The notes below the pieces were generated by a model that saw nothing but the letters and a program-made list of their open reading frames with translations, was not told the origin of the DNA and did not search any database. 64,000 bases of DNA, taken from Agromyces ramosus (lineage in GTDB: Bacteria > Actinomycetota > Actinomycetes > Actinomycetales > Microbacteriaceae). Numbering within the stretch: the stretch's first letter is position 1; each line of letters starts with the position of its first letter. The translations under genes and the position numbers were made by a program. The DNA lies in the NCBI RefSeq assembly GCF_030817175.1, contig NZ_JAUSYY010000001.1, positions 2,852,001 through 2,916,000 on the forward strand, in the 5' to 3' direction. This document shows positions 40,452 to 48,980 of the stretch, in pieces.

Positions 40452-41227
40452 TCGCCGGCCTCGCTCGACTCGCCGGCCTTGCTCGACTCGTCGGCGGTCG
40501 GCGGTCCGGCGAGGTCGCGACGACCCATCGCGTGCTCATAGACCGCCGTGACCGCCTCTTCGGGGTCGCCGTGCTCGAGCAGTTCGACGAGCTTGCCATG
40601 GTCCTTCACGACGGCCATCCATCCGCCGTGGAAGCCCGGGTCGCCGATGACCCGCTGGCTCACGATGATCGGCTCGAGGACGCTCCACACGCGGGTGAGC
40701 ACGGCGCTGCCGCTGCGCTCGGTCAGCGTGCGGTGGAACGCGAGGTCGGCGCCGCGGAGTCGGCCGATGTCTTCGACCTCGGCGAACTCCTGCATCTGTG
40801 CGACGATCTCGCGGAGTTCGGGCAACTGGCGTTCGGTGGGGCTGCTGTCGGCGATGAATTGGGCGGCCGCGCGCTCCACCGACGCCCGGATCTCCCGGGC
40901 GGTCGCCGCCTCGCCCTTCATGATCTCGGTCACGTAGCTGCCGCGCCGCGGGAACGACGTGACGAGGCCCTCGAGCGCGAGGCGCTTCACCGCCTCGCGG
41001 ATGGGAGCCTGGCTCACGCCCATGCGCCGGGCGATGTCGGACTCGACGAGCCGCGAGCCCGGAGGCTGGCTTCCATCGACGATGGCGGCACGAATCAGCC
41101 GGTAGGCCTTGTCTGAGAGCAGTTCGCCCTCGCCGAGTCGAGCGTACGCGGGCGTGGGATCGGGGATTCTCACCGGGCTAACGATAGTCGATTGGAACGT
41201 TTCGGACGGGGCGGGCGCGCCATTCAT
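40448..41227 (-). CDS. GntR family transcriptional regulator (FCD type)
   Basis: 259 aa from ATG 41227, chosen for GGAGGT 5 nt upstream and the ATGA overlap with the aldo/keto reductase stop. The winged helix is LSDKAYRLIRAAIVDGSQPP followed by DIARRMGVSQAPIREAVKRL and LVTSFPRRGSYV. The C-terminal FCD ligand domain has ASVERAAAQFIA, DLAFHRTLTERSG and the late His in VKDHGKLVELLEHGD. Members bind sugar acids or other carboxylates. A 13-nt palindrome inside the 5' end (41180-41192) and two more upstream of the SDR and transporter genes suggest it controls the whole glucarate-type regulon. GTG 41173 may be a second, leaderless start. Confidence 0.9.
   Translation of the reverse strand: MNGAPAPSETFQSTIVSPVRIPDPTPAYARLGEGELLSDKAYRLIRAAIVDGSQPPGSRLVESDIARRMGVSQAPIREAVKRLALEGLVTSFPRRGSYVTEIMKGEAATAREIRASVERAAAQFIADSSPTERQLPELREIVAQMQEFAEVEDIGRLRGADLAFHRTLTERSGSAVLTRVWSVLEPIIVSQRVIGDPGFHGGWMAVVKDHGKLVELLEHGDPEEAVTAVYEHAMGRRDLAGPPTADESSKAGESSEAGE
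41180..41192. promoter_or_regulatory. GntR-type box 2 and internal promoter within gntR
   Basis: ATCGACTATCGTT on the minus strand (ATCGA-N3-TCGWT). It contains TATCGT (41181-41186), which stands 7 nt before the in-frame GTG at 41173, so an autoregulated leaderless transcript for gntR-kdgD could start here inside the long form of the gene. Confidence 0.5.
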
Positions 41228-42222
41228 GAGATACCTCCGGAGTGGACGGAACGGTTCGGTGAGGGGACGAGAGAGCGGCGATCGAGGTCGTCCCACAGGG
41301 CCGGCGGAACGTGCTCGTCGAGCAGCCGAACAGTCTCGACGATCTGCTCGGGGGTATCGGCGCCGACGATGACCGCGGCCACGGCCTCGGCGGCGAGGGA
41401 GTACCGCAGGGCCGCCGACGGCAGGCGCACTCCGTGGTCGGCGCACACGTCGCCGATGCGCCTGGCGCGCTCGAGCAGCTCGGCAGGGGCCGGCCGGTAG
41501 TCGTACTTCGCGTCGACGGGAACCGTGTCGGTGGCGAGGATGCCGCTGTTGAATACGGCGGCGTTCAGCACCCGGATGCCCCGCGCCGCGCACTCGGGGA
41601 GCAGCTCGGCCGCCGCCTCCTGGTTCAGGAGGGTCATCCGCCCGGAAAGGAGGACGGTGTCGATCTGCGTCTCCCGTACGAACCGCAGGAGCAGGTCGAC
41701 GTGTGAAGTGCCCACGCCGATGCTGGTGATCGCGCCCTCATCCTTCATCGCCTGCAGGGCAGCGAAGCCCGTGGTCAGCGCGGCCTCGGGGTCGAGCTGC
41801 GGGTCGTGCACGAAGACGATGTCGATGCGGTCGGTGCCGAGGCGCGCCCGACTGTCGTCGAGCGTGCGCCGGATGCCGTCAGCCGTATAGTCGATGACGC
41901 GCTGCGTGTCGGGGTGGGGACGCTCAGCGGTGCTGCCGCCCGTCGGCGACTCGAGGCGTCGTCCGACCTTCGTGCTGATCGTGTAGTCGTCGCGGTCGCG
42001 ACCGCGGAGGGCGCGTCCGACTCGCCACTCCGAGAGGCCTGCGCCGTAGTGCGGCGCGGTGTCGAAATGACGGATGCCGACATCCCAGGCGGCGTCCACG
42101 ATGGCCGTCGCCTCGTCGTCGGCGAGGGCGCGGTACAGGTCACCCAGCTGGGCGCAGCCGAGCGCGATGTCGGGGCGTCCACCGCCGCCGGGGCGACCGA
42201 TGCCCCGAGACGCGGCGATCAT
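41224..42222 (-). CDS. Aldo/keto reductase (D-threo-aldose 1-dehydrogenase-like)
   Basis: 332 aa (beta/alpha)8 barrel. The catalytic tetrad is visible: Asp in IRHFDTAPHYG (with Tyr), Lys in TISTKVGRRLE and His in IVFVHDPQLD. The subfamily signature resembles aldose/L-fucose 1-dehydrogenases, which oxidise C1 of a sugar to a lactone. It overlaps the amidohydrolase gene by ATGA, and an amidohydrolase-2 lactonase is the usual partner of such dehydrogenases, so this pair probably performs the first two steps of sugar oxidation. The substrate is unknown (L-fucose, L-rhamnose or galactose types are possible). Confidence 0.88.
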   Translation of the reverse strand: MIAASRGIGRPGGGGRPDIALGCAQLGDLYRALADDEATAIVDAAWDVGIRHFDTAPHYGAGLSEWRVGRALRGRDRDDYTISTKVGRRLESPTGGSTAERPHPDTQRVIDYTADGIRRTLDDSRARLGTDRIDIVFVHDPQLDPEAALTTGFAALQAMKDEGAITSIGVGTSHVDLLLRFVRETQIDTVLLSGRMTLLNQEAAAELLPECAARGIRVLNAAVFNSGILATDTVPVDAKYDYRPAPAELLERARRIGDVCADHGVRLPSAALRYSLAAEAVAAVIVGADTPEQIVETVRLLDEHVPPALWDDLDRRSLVPSPNRSVHSGGIS

Positions 42223-43109
42223 GCGGTGCTCCCGGCGGGCGCTGCGGCAACCGATGGGGCCCGGTATGCGCGCGCGGCCGTGCCGGCGAACACCGCATCG
42301 AGCTCGGCGTCGCTGAGCGGCCCCGCGAGTTCGATCGCGCGGCCGACGCGCGCGGCGTAGTCGTCGGTCGTGCTCGAGATGGGCCAGTCGGAGCCGAAGA
42401 GCATCCGGTGGGGGCCGAACACGTCGATCGCGTGCGCCACGAGCGCTGCCGCGTCGGGCCGGGTCTCCCGCAGGATCCGTCCGGAGAGCTTCACGACGGC
42501 GTTCTCGCACGCAGCGATCGCGGCGATGCCGTTGCGCCACGCCTGCACGCCGCCTTCCGACTCGTCGGGCAGCCCGCCGAGATGGTCGACCACGAACGAG
42601 ACCGACGGATGCCTCCGGCAGAGCCGGGCTGCGGCATCCAGGTCGGCGCTCGTGAGCAGGAGATCGAACGAGAGCCGGGCTCGCCCGAAGACCTCGAGCG
42701 ACCGGGACAGGGCATCGCTCTCGAGCCACCCCGCCCGCGCCGCGCCGGGTGGGGAATAGCGCACGCCCGCGAGGTGGTCGCCGCCGTCGAGCATGCGGAG
42801 CGCTGCGACATCGTCGTCGACGGTTGCCGACGCCGCGTCGAGCCAGCCCACGACGACGGCGAAGGGTGCGACCTCGTGCGCGATGCCGAGCAGCTTCGCC
42901 GTGGTCGTGAGTGATGCGGCCGCCTCGACCAGCACGACGGACTCCACGGTGACCGCCGAAGCGGCCCGCCGGAACTCCTCGATGGTGTGCTCCCGCTGCA
43001 GCGACGGCACTGCCCGCTCGAGCCACTCGCCGCCCTCATCCAGCGGATGCCACACATGGACGTGTCCGTCCACGACGCGATCGAGCGCGACGCTCCGGCG
43101 ATCGTTCAC
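42219..43109 (-). CDS. Amidohydrolase family 2, probable sugar lactonase
   Basis: 296 aa from GTG, starting directly at the stop of the RraA-like gene. The metal motif VVDGHVHVWHP is at the N-terminus. SFVVDHLGGLP and the late LFGSDWPISS complete the barrel signature of L-rhamnono/L-fucono-1,4-lactonases and 2-pyrone-4,6-dicarboxylate lactonase relatives. The next gene downstream in the operon is an aldose dehydrogenase-like AKR overlapping by ATGA. The likely role is hydrolysis of the aldonolactone or aldarolactone made by that enzyme. The other candidate lactonase in the cluster is the MBL protein at 38483-39451. Confidence 0.86.
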   Translation of the reverse strand: MNDRRSVALDRVVDGHVHVWHPLDEGGEWLERAVPSLQREHTIEEFRRAASAVTVESVVLVEAAASLTTTAKLLGIAHEVAPFAVVVGWLDAASATVDDDVAALRMLDGGDHLAGVRYSPPGAARAGWLESDALSRSLEVFGRARLSFDLLLTSADLDAAARLCRRHPSVSFVVDHLGGLPDESEGGVQAWRNGIAAIAACENAVVKLSGRILRETRPDAAALVAHAIDVFGPHRMLFGSDWPISSTTDDYAARVGRAIELAGPLSDAELDAVFAGTAARAYRAPSVAAAPAGSTA

Positions 43110-43913
43110 CTAGCGCTCGCCCCCGACGGCGGCCAACTTGGCCCGGGACCACGCCTCGTACTCCTCGCGACTGTTCTCGCTGAGGGGGTAGTAGTCGCTG
43201 AGTCGTGCACCCTCATCGAGGCGCATGCGGCTGAATGCCTCCCACTCCTCGTGGGCGCGGGCGGTGCGAATGAGCTCGTCGGCCTTCCGGACCGGTACGA
43301 CGACGGCACCGTCGTCGTCGGCGACGATGAGGTCGCCGGGCAGGCAGAGCGAACCGCCGACCGCGACGGGGACGTCGTAGCCCCACGGGAAGAGTCCCGC
43401 CTGCGACGCGTAGTTGGGCGTGGTGCCCGTGCACCAGATCGGCACGCCCAGCTCGCGCACACGGCGGGCATCGCGGATACGGCCGTCGACCACGATGCCC
43501 GCGCCGCCCTTGCGCTTGAAGTAACGCACGAGCATGTCGCCGAGGCATCCGCTGTACGCATCGCCGTAGGCCTGGATCACGAGGATGTCGCCCGGCTGCA
43601 CCGACTCGAGCGCGGCCCAGAGCGCGGTGCTGCGCTCGACGTACTCCTGCGAGAGACCGCTTGCCACGTCTTCGCGCTGCGGCATGAACTGGAGCGTCAG
43701 GGCGGGGCCGGCCACCCGCTGGCCGGGCTCGAGCGGCACCGGCCCGTCGATCCAGGTTCGGCGGATGCCCAGCCCGTGCAGCTTCGCCGACGCGGTCGCC
43801 GCGCTGAGCGGGCGGAGCCGGTCGACGAGGTCGACGCTCGGCCGCTCGAACTTCGGCCCGCGAACGGGGAGCGGCCAGACGACAGTGTCCTGGACGGGAT
43901 CGACGGGATTCAT
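43110..43913 (-). CDS. RraA family protein, probable 2-oxo-acid aldolase or lyase
   Basis: 267 aa from ATG 43913 (GGAGGT 4 nt upstream). The family site is clear: GDILVIQAYGDAYSGCLGDML, then GAGIVVDGRIRDARRVRELG with Asp and Arg at the divalent-metal/substrate position, and LPGDLIVADDDGAVVVP. Despite the name (regulator of RNase E activity), most such proteins are class II HMG/CHA-type aldolases or oxaloacetate decarboxylases; in sugar operons they cleave keto-deoxy acids. It overlaps the upstream gene stop by four bases. It has about 60 residues more than the minimal RraA, mainly a C-terminal helix. Confidence 0.87.
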   Translation of the reverse strand: MNPVDPVQDTVVWPLPVRGPKFERPSVDLVDRLRPLSAATASAKLHGLGIRRTWIDGPVPLEPGQRVAGPALTLQFMPQREDVASGLSQEYVERSTALWAALESVQPGDILVIQAYGDAYSGCLGDMLVRYFKRKGGAGIVVDGRIRDARRVRELGVPIWCTGTTPNYASQAGLFPWGYDVPVAVGGSLCLPGDLIVADDDGAVVVPVRKADELIRTARAHEEWEAFSRMRLDEGARLSDYYPLSENSREEYEAWSRAKLAAVGGER

Positions 43914-45868
43914 GAGGACCTCCAACGGGGTTCGGTGCTGTACGTCTGGTGTTGCGGAAGCAGGGCCCGGCGCTGGATGCGCAGGGTGAGGTCGATGGTG
44001 GAGAGCGCGGGCAGGATGACGCGGACCCGGTTGCTGCCGGCATCTTCGTCGGTGAGCACGGTGGGAATGTCGGCCAGCGGGCTGTATGTGCGCGTCGGGC
44101 CGGGCCACTCGAGGTCGCGCCGGTCGTAGGTGACCGACTCGATGAGGTCCTCGCCGTACATGCCAGCCTGCAGGAGGAGCGAGCGGTCGGCGCGGGCGCC
44201 GATGTTCACGAGGGTCACGCTCACGGCGTCTTCGGAGATCGAGCGCACGAGTGCCGAGATGTCGCGCGGCAGGCCCGGTGCCTCGGTCTCGGCATCCCAG
44301 TACCGGATGCGCGCGAGCGGGAGGCCGCCGTTGTAGAGCGCGGCCGGCGCGCCGTGCACCTGCTGGGAGAGCACCTCGGTGACCACGGGATTCACCCGCT
44401 GCCACCAGTGCAGGTCGTTCTCCTGAAGGCCGCCCTCCTTGCGCAGGAGCGCGAGCCGATGGGCCACCTGGCCGAGCGCGACACGGAGCGACTCCTCGGG
44501 GTAGTCGGGGTAGGCGCCCCGGAGCCAGGAGAACCACTCGGGCTCATGCCCGGCCTCCTCCTTGTCGCGGAACTGGCGCATCGGCGCCCACGGGTAGCCG
44601 GCCTCGTCGCGGAGCTGCTCGACGGTGTCGAGATCGCGCTGCTCACCGCTCGTCCACCAGAGCCAGGTCGGGATGGCGGGGCTGAGCGGCAGCCACTCGA
44701 ACCAGCCGTCGCGTCCGTAGCGGTGGGGGATGAGCTGGTAGTGCTTGCCGTGGTCGGCGCCGAGCAGCTGTCGCCACTCCGGGGCGCGGCCGACGTCGTC
44801 GGCCGGCAGCTCGGAGACCCTCGCCTCGGCGAGCACGGCGGCGAGCGTGTCGCGGGCCATGCCGAGTCCCTCATCGGCACCGTTCACGAGCTTGTCGTTG
44901 ATGCCCGCGATGAGTGCGGGCGGCTCGACCGAGTGGAAGCCGTGCGGCCAGGTCCAGCCGTAGTGGCCGCCGAACCAGCGGCCGCCGTGCAGCTCGCCGA
45001 CCTCGCCCGAAGGCCCGACACTGTCGGGGACGATGCCGCCGTTGGCGGCAGCCCGCTGCGACCACGCCGTGACGTACTCGTGGATCCAGTCCGCGAGGCG
45101 GGGATCGTGCGAGTACAGCCAGGCGTTCGCCACGAGCGACGTGGACGACAGGTTCGCGGTGACGTCGCCGCGGCCGAGCCGTTGCTGCATCGCCTCGCCC
45201 ATGCGTCGGCCATTGCCGGGGTCGGCCAGGTCGTCCCAGCTCTCGATGCCCTCGAGGTCGTCGAGCGGGAGCCCCCAGCGGCGCATGTTGTCGACCGCGG
45301 GGGTCGTATACGACTCCCACGCCGTGCCCAGCCCCCACCTCGGTCCGCCGGCGCCGTTGTGGGGTGCGACGATCATGCGGCGGGCCGCATCGTAGTTGCC
45401 GGCGGGAGAACCCGGGAGGTAGAGCTCCGCGAACCGAAGGGCGCGCTCGCGGAAGGCCTCATCAGCCGGATCCGCCGCGCAGAGCGCGTAGAAGAGGATG
45501 AGCGACTCGCCCTGGTGGAACCAGTCGTACCCGCGCTCGAAGTCGTCGACGAGGTACCCGCTGTCGGTGAGCTGGCGGGTGACGCCCTCCCAGCTCTGCT
45601 TCACCTGGGCGAGCAGCTCCTCGTCGCCCGCGATCAGGTACAGGATCGGCCAGTTGAAGAACGCCTCGTAGAAGTCGTCGACCCCGTCGCGGTCCTGCTG
45701 GGCCCCCACGTATCGGAGGCTCCCGTCGGGCTCGCAGCACGTGTCGACGAACTCCTGCCAGGCGTCTCGCAGCACGTCGATGAGGTGTCGCTGGAGAACG
45801 GCCCAGGTCGGAGGCTGGATCAGCGGCACCGTCGCCGTGATCTCGAGGTGGTCGGATGAGTGGCTCAT
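43910..45868 (-). CDS. Uncharacterised 650-aa protein of the sugar operon, paralog 1
   Basis: 652 aa, no family recognised. The sequence is rich in Trp, Tyr, Asp and His and looks like a helical (alpha/alpha) barrel with a C-terminal beta domain (about 540-640, VTLVNIGARADRSLLLQAGM). Conserved with its paralog at 50057-52018 are DGVDDFYEAFFNWP, GYDWFHQGES, APHNG, NLSSTSLVANAWLY, GGHYGWTWPHG, TWLWW, FRDKEEAGHE and a Gly-rich ALYNGGLPLARIRYW. No signal peptide is present, so it is cytoplasmic. Placed between the ABC importer and the catabolic enzymes, it is most likely a glycosidase or polysaccharide lyase for the imported oligosaccharide (inference). Confidence 0.8.
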   Translation of the reverse strand: MSHSSDHLEITATVPLIQPPTWAVLQRHLIDVLRDAWQEFVDTCCEPDGSLRYVGAQQDRDGVDDFYEAFFNWPILYLIAGDEELLAQVKQSWEGVTRQLTDSGYLVDDFERGYDWFHQGESLILFYALCAADPADEAFRERALRFAELYLPGSPAGNYDAARRMIVAPHNGAGGPRWGLGTAWESYTTPAVDNMRRWGLPLDDLEGIESWDDLADPGNGRRMGEAMQQRLGRGDVTANLSSTSLVANAWLYSHDPRLADWIHEYVTAWSQRAAANGGIVPDSVGPSGEVGELHGGRWFGGHYGWTWPHGFHSVEPPALIAGINDKLVNGADEGLGMARDTLAAVLAEARVSELPADDVGRAPEWRQLLGADHGKHYQLIPHRYGRDGWFEWLPLSPAIPTWLWWTSGEQRDLDTVEQLRDEAGYPWAPMRQFRDKEEAGHEPEWFSWLRGAYPDYPEESLRVALGQVAHRLALLRKEGGLQENDLHWWQRVNPVVTEVLSQQVHGAPAALYNGGLPLARIRYWDAETEAPGLPRDISALVRSISEDAVSVTLVNIGARADRSLLLQAGMYGEDLIESVTYDRRDLEWPGPTRTYSPLADIPTVLTDEDAGSNRVRVILPALSTIDLTLRIQRRALLPQHQTYSTEPRWRSS

Positions 45869-45871
45869 GGC

Positions 45872-46732
45872 TCAGCCCTTCAGCGCGCCGGAGGTGAGGC
45901 CGCCGACGATCCTGCGCTGCATGAAGATGAAGAAGACCAGGATCGGCGCCACGGCGAGCAACAGGTTCGGATACACCAGCGTGTAATCGCTCGTGTATTG
46001 ACCGATGGCCGCATACACGCCGGTGGTCACGGTGTAGATGCCCGAGGCGGGCCCCAGGATCATCTGCGGGTGGACGAAGTCCGACCAGACGCCGATCGAG
46101 TGCAGCACGATCGCCGTCGCGATCGCCGGCTTCATGAGCGGCACGATCACCTTGAGGAGGGTTCGCAGCTGCCCCGCGCCGTCGATCTTCGCCGCTTCGT
46201 CGAGCTCGCGGGGGATGGTCTGGATGTATCCGACGTACAGGAAGATCGAGACCGGGATGGTGAGCGTCGTCTCGAAGAGGAGGAATCCTTGGATGGTGCC
46301 CATCAGGCCGAGCGACTTCAGCACGTAGATGCCGGGAATGATGAGGGCCTGACCGGGAATGAAGAGCCCGGCCAGGAGGACGAGCATGAGCACTCGGTAG
46401 CGACGCTTCAGGCTGCGGGCGATCACGTAGGCCGCCGGCACCGACACGATCAGGGAGATGATGTTGACCCCGATGACGAGGGCGATGGTGACGCCGTAGG
46501 CGGCAACCACGTTGAAGCGCGTCGAGGTGAGCGCGCGTGCCATGTAGTCGAACGAGAGGGTCGCCAGATCGAAGCCGAACGGGGTACTGATGATCTCGGC
46601 CTGCGGCTTGAACGCATTCACGACGAGCAGGTAGATCGGGACCGCCATGAACAGGCCCGCCAGGACGATGAACGTGAGCCTGAGGGTGCGTGACGGGATC
46701 ATGCTGCGCCGTTCGACGCGTGCGGAGGTCAT
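45872..46732 (-). CDS. Carbohydrate ABC transporter permease, MalG type
   Basis: 286 aa with six membrane segments. The start is ATG 46732, overlapping the first permease stop by four bases. The cytoplasmic EAA motif is RELDEAAKIDGAGQLRTLLKVIVPLMKPAI (about 190-220), the defining loop contacting the ATPase. The N-terminus IPSRTLRLTFIVLAGLFMAVPIYLLVVNAF is typical of CUT1 family MalG-like subunits. No ATPase gene is in the operon; as in other actinobacteria a shared MsiK-type ATPase elsewhere is expected. The stop is 3 nt before the start of the 650-aa gene. Confidence 0.92.
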   Translation of the reverse strand: MTSARVERRSMIPSRTLRLTFIVLAGLFMAVPIYLLVVNAFKPQAEIISTPFGFDLATLSFDYMARALTSTRFNVVAAYGVTIALVIGVNIISLIVSVPAAYVIARSLKRRYRVLMLVLLAGLFIPGQALIIPGIYVLKSLGLMGTIQGFLLFETTLTIPVSIFLYVGYIQTIPRELDEAAKIDGAGQLRTLLKVIVPLMKPAIATAIVLHSIGVWSDFVHPQMILGPASGIYTVTTGVYAAIGQYTSDYTLVYPNLLLAVAPILVFFIFMQRRIVGGLTSGALKG

Positions 46733-47706
46733 GCTGCGACGTTCCTCTCGGCTCGATTGCGGAAGCTGGTGATGGCGACGGTGACCGCCACGACGACGAC
46801 CATGAGGACGACTGACTGCGCTGCGCCGTAGCCGAGCGACCCGTTCGAGAACGAAACCGCGAGGATCTGATAGGCCACCGTCTCGGTGCGACCGGCGGGC
46901 CCACCCGAGGTGAGCGAGAGCACGAGGTCGTAGGTCTTCAGGAGGGCGACGGCCGAGAGCACGATGTTGACGGTGACGACCGGGGCGAGCAACGGCAGCT
47001 TCACCTGCCAGAAGATCTGGGACGTGCTCGCCCCGTCGATCTTGGCCGCCTCCAGCATGCTCTCGTCGATGGTCTGGAGCCCCGCCAGGTAGAGCACCAG
47101 GTTCACTCCGAACGCGGCCCAGATGGTGACGGCGATGACGCTGAGCGCGGAGAGCGTCGGGTCGGAGAGGAACGGGATCTTGTCGAGCCCGGCAGACTCG
47201 AGCGCCGAGTTGATGACGCCGTTGGCACCGAGGATCGCCGACCAGATGAATCCGATCATGAGTGCGCCGATGACGTACGGGTAGAAGAGGAGGGCACGCA
47301 TGAACGAGTTGAAGCGGGTCGATCGCGTGAGGAGAAGGGCGAAGCCGAGTCCGGCGACGTTGCACCCGAGCGTTCCGCAGATCGCCAGGATGGCCGTGAA
47401 GGTGCCGGCGCGAAGGGCCGCGTCGTCTTCGAGGATGCGTTCGTAGTTCGCAGTGCCCACGAAGCCCGGGTTCGGGGAGAACCCGTTCCAGTTGGTGAGG
47501 CTGAGGTAGAACGCGATGCCGATCGGGATCAGCACGAACAGGGTGACCATGATGAAGGCCGGGGCGACGAAGGCGACCTGGCCGGTGCTGTCGAGGAAGG
47601 CGCGGCGGCGGCGGGAGATCGCACGAGGAGCCGTGCGCTCCGCCCTTTCGGGTCCTGCAGCCCGGAGGACTGCAGGACCCGAGGGGGTGGTGATCTTATT
47701 GAGCAT
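46729..47706 (-). CDS. Carbohydrate ABC transporter permease, MalF type
   Basis: 325 aa, CUT1 family. After a basic N-terminus of about 35 residues there are six membrane helices. The EAA loop is DESMLEAAKIDGASTSQIFWQVKLPLLAPVV, and LTNWNGFSPNPGFVGTANY is the usual first periplasmic region. The ATG at 47706 lies inside the binding-protein gene (11-nt overlap). Codons about 9-20 contain a perfect 12-bp hairpin (47649-47681), unusual for an efficiently translated 5' end and perhaps used to lower permease relative to binding protein. It pairs with the MalG-type permease next to it. Confidence 0.92.
   Translation of the reverse strand: MLNKITTPSGPAVLRAAGPERAERTAPRAISRRRRAFLDSTGQVAFVAPAFIMVTLFVLIPIGIAFYLSLTNWNGFSPNPGFVGTANYERILEDDAALRAGTFTAILAICGTLGCNVAGLGFALLLTRSTRFNSFMRALLFYPYVIGALMIGFIWSAILGANGVINSALESAGLDKIPFLSDPTLSALSVIAVTIWAAFGVNLVLYLAGLQTIDESMLEAAKIDGASTSQIFWQVKLPLLAPVVTVNIVLSAVALLKTYDLVLSLTSGGPAGRTETVAYQILAVSFSNGSLGYGAAQSVVLMVVVVAVTVAITSFRNRAERNVAA
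47649..47681 (-). other. Perfect intragenic hairpin at the permease 5' end
   Basis: CGGGTCCTGCAG (47649-47660) and CTGCAGGACCCG (47670-47681) around 9 nt, 25-57 bases inside the MalF-type permease coding region and just after the binding-protein stop. It is a candidate attenuation or RNA-processing element. Confidence 0.6.
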
Positions 47707-48946
47707 TCGCAGTCCACCAGTCGTCGAGCAGCGTGATGCCGCCCTCGACCGAGTCACCGACGTAGAGGCCCTGCACGACGACCTTCACCTGGTCGCCGTA
47801 GCCCAGCGGCGCGATGTTGGAACCGAGCCCGGCACCGGGAGTGATGAAGCCGGTGCTGTCGTCGGCCAGGGCGAAGATGGCGTTGGTGAGATCGGACGCC
47901 TCGTAGGGGTAGCCCTCGCGGTAGTTGCCCTCGACGGACAGCGCCGTGGTGACGGCGGTCTCGTCGCTCGTCAGGTACTCCACGATATCGAACGCGAGGT
48001 CCTTCTTGTCGGAGGTGTCGAGCACCCCGTAGGTGACGGCCGGGTTGCCCGTCAGCGGGCCGGGCTTGCCATCGAACGTCGGTGCGCGGAACACGCCGAC
48101 CTCGAAGTCCGTCGCGGCCTCGTCGATCGTCGGGACGATCCAGCTGCCCATGGTGTAGGTGGCCGCCTTGCCAGACGTGAACGCCGCGGTGGCGTCGTCG
48201 TAGGTGAGGGCGTTCGCATCGGCCGGAACGAGGCCCTGGGCCACCCAGTCGGCGTAGACCTGGAGGTAGTCGTGGTAATTGCTCTCAGCGAAGGAGACCT
48301 CACCGGCGTTGCGGTCGGCGATCCAATCGGGCTCGTCGCGCATGACCGTCGGGCCGGCGAGGCCCAGGAACTGGCTGCCCGTGACCCACTCGCCCGCGGT
48401 GCTCAGCGGCACGTAGCCGGCGCCCTTCAGCGCGGTCAGCGCTTCGGTGAACTCCTCGACGCTCGTGGGCGCCTCATCGATGCCGGCGGCTTCGAATGCG
48501 TCCTTGTTGTAGAAGACCAGGCTCTGCATCTGCAGGCCCGTGCCGACGATCTTCTTCACGCCGTCGACGGCGTTCTCTTCGACGAGGGGGGTGTCGTTGA
48601 CCCAGTCCTCATCGGGCAGCTCGGCCAGGACCTCGGCCATTGCGATGGGGGCGCCGTCGACGATGTCGGGCTCGGTGCCGGCTGCGAGCTGCTGCTGGAG
48701 CGTCTCGCCCACGTTGGTCGCCGGTGCCTCGATGACGACGTCGACGTTCGGGTTCGCCTCTTCCCAGGGGGCCACGAGTGCATCCCAGAACTCGAGCGTC
48801 AGCACGGGGGTGACGTTGACGAGCATTCGGAGCTCTGTAGGCTCTGCGGAGGTGTTTTCAGGAGTGCCACTGCACGAGGTCAGCCCCAGCGAGGCGAACG
48901 CAAGGGCGGCGGCCACGGGGACGAGCCTGCTGCGGGTTCGGAACAT
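47696..48946 (-). CDS. Carbohydrate ABC transporter substrate-binding lipoprotein
   Basis: 416 aa from ATG 48946 (AAGGAGGA 8 nt upstream; GTG 48952 is too close to it). The lipoprotein signal has lipobox LGLTSC with Cys25. The mature protein is a solute-binding family 1 (CUT1) protein: FWDALVAPWEEANPNVDVVI, LAAGTEPDIVDGAP, SLVFYNKDAFEAAGIDEAPT (opening loop) and ATYTMGSWIVPTI. It binds an oligosaccharide outside the membrane and hands it to the two permeases. It is first gene of the nine-gene operon ending at kdgD. A GntR-type palindrome lies 35-47 bp upstream of the start. Confidence 0.92.
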   Translation of the reverse strand: MFRTRSRLVPVAAALAFASLGLTSCSGTPENTSAEPTELRMLVNVTPVLTLEFWDALVAPWEEANPNVDVVIEAPATNVGETLQQQLAAGTEPDIVDGAPIAMAEVLAELPDEDWVNDTPLVEENAVDGVKKIVGTGLQMQSLVFYNKDAFEAAGIDEAPTSVEEFTEALTALKGAGYVPLSTAGEWVTGSQFLGLAGPTVMRDEPDWIADRNAGEVSFAESNYHDYLQVYADWVAQGLVPADANALTYDDATAAFTSGKAATYTMGSWIVPTIDEAATDFEVGVFRAPTFDGKPGPLTGNPAVTYGVLDTSDKKDLAFDIVEYLTSDETAVTTALSVEGNYREGYPYEASDLTNAIFALADDSTGFITPGAGLGSNIAPLGYGDQVKVVVQGLYVGDSVEGGITLLDDWWTANAQ

Positions 48947-48980
48947 GTTCACAATCCTCCTTGATCATGAGTAATCGGTA

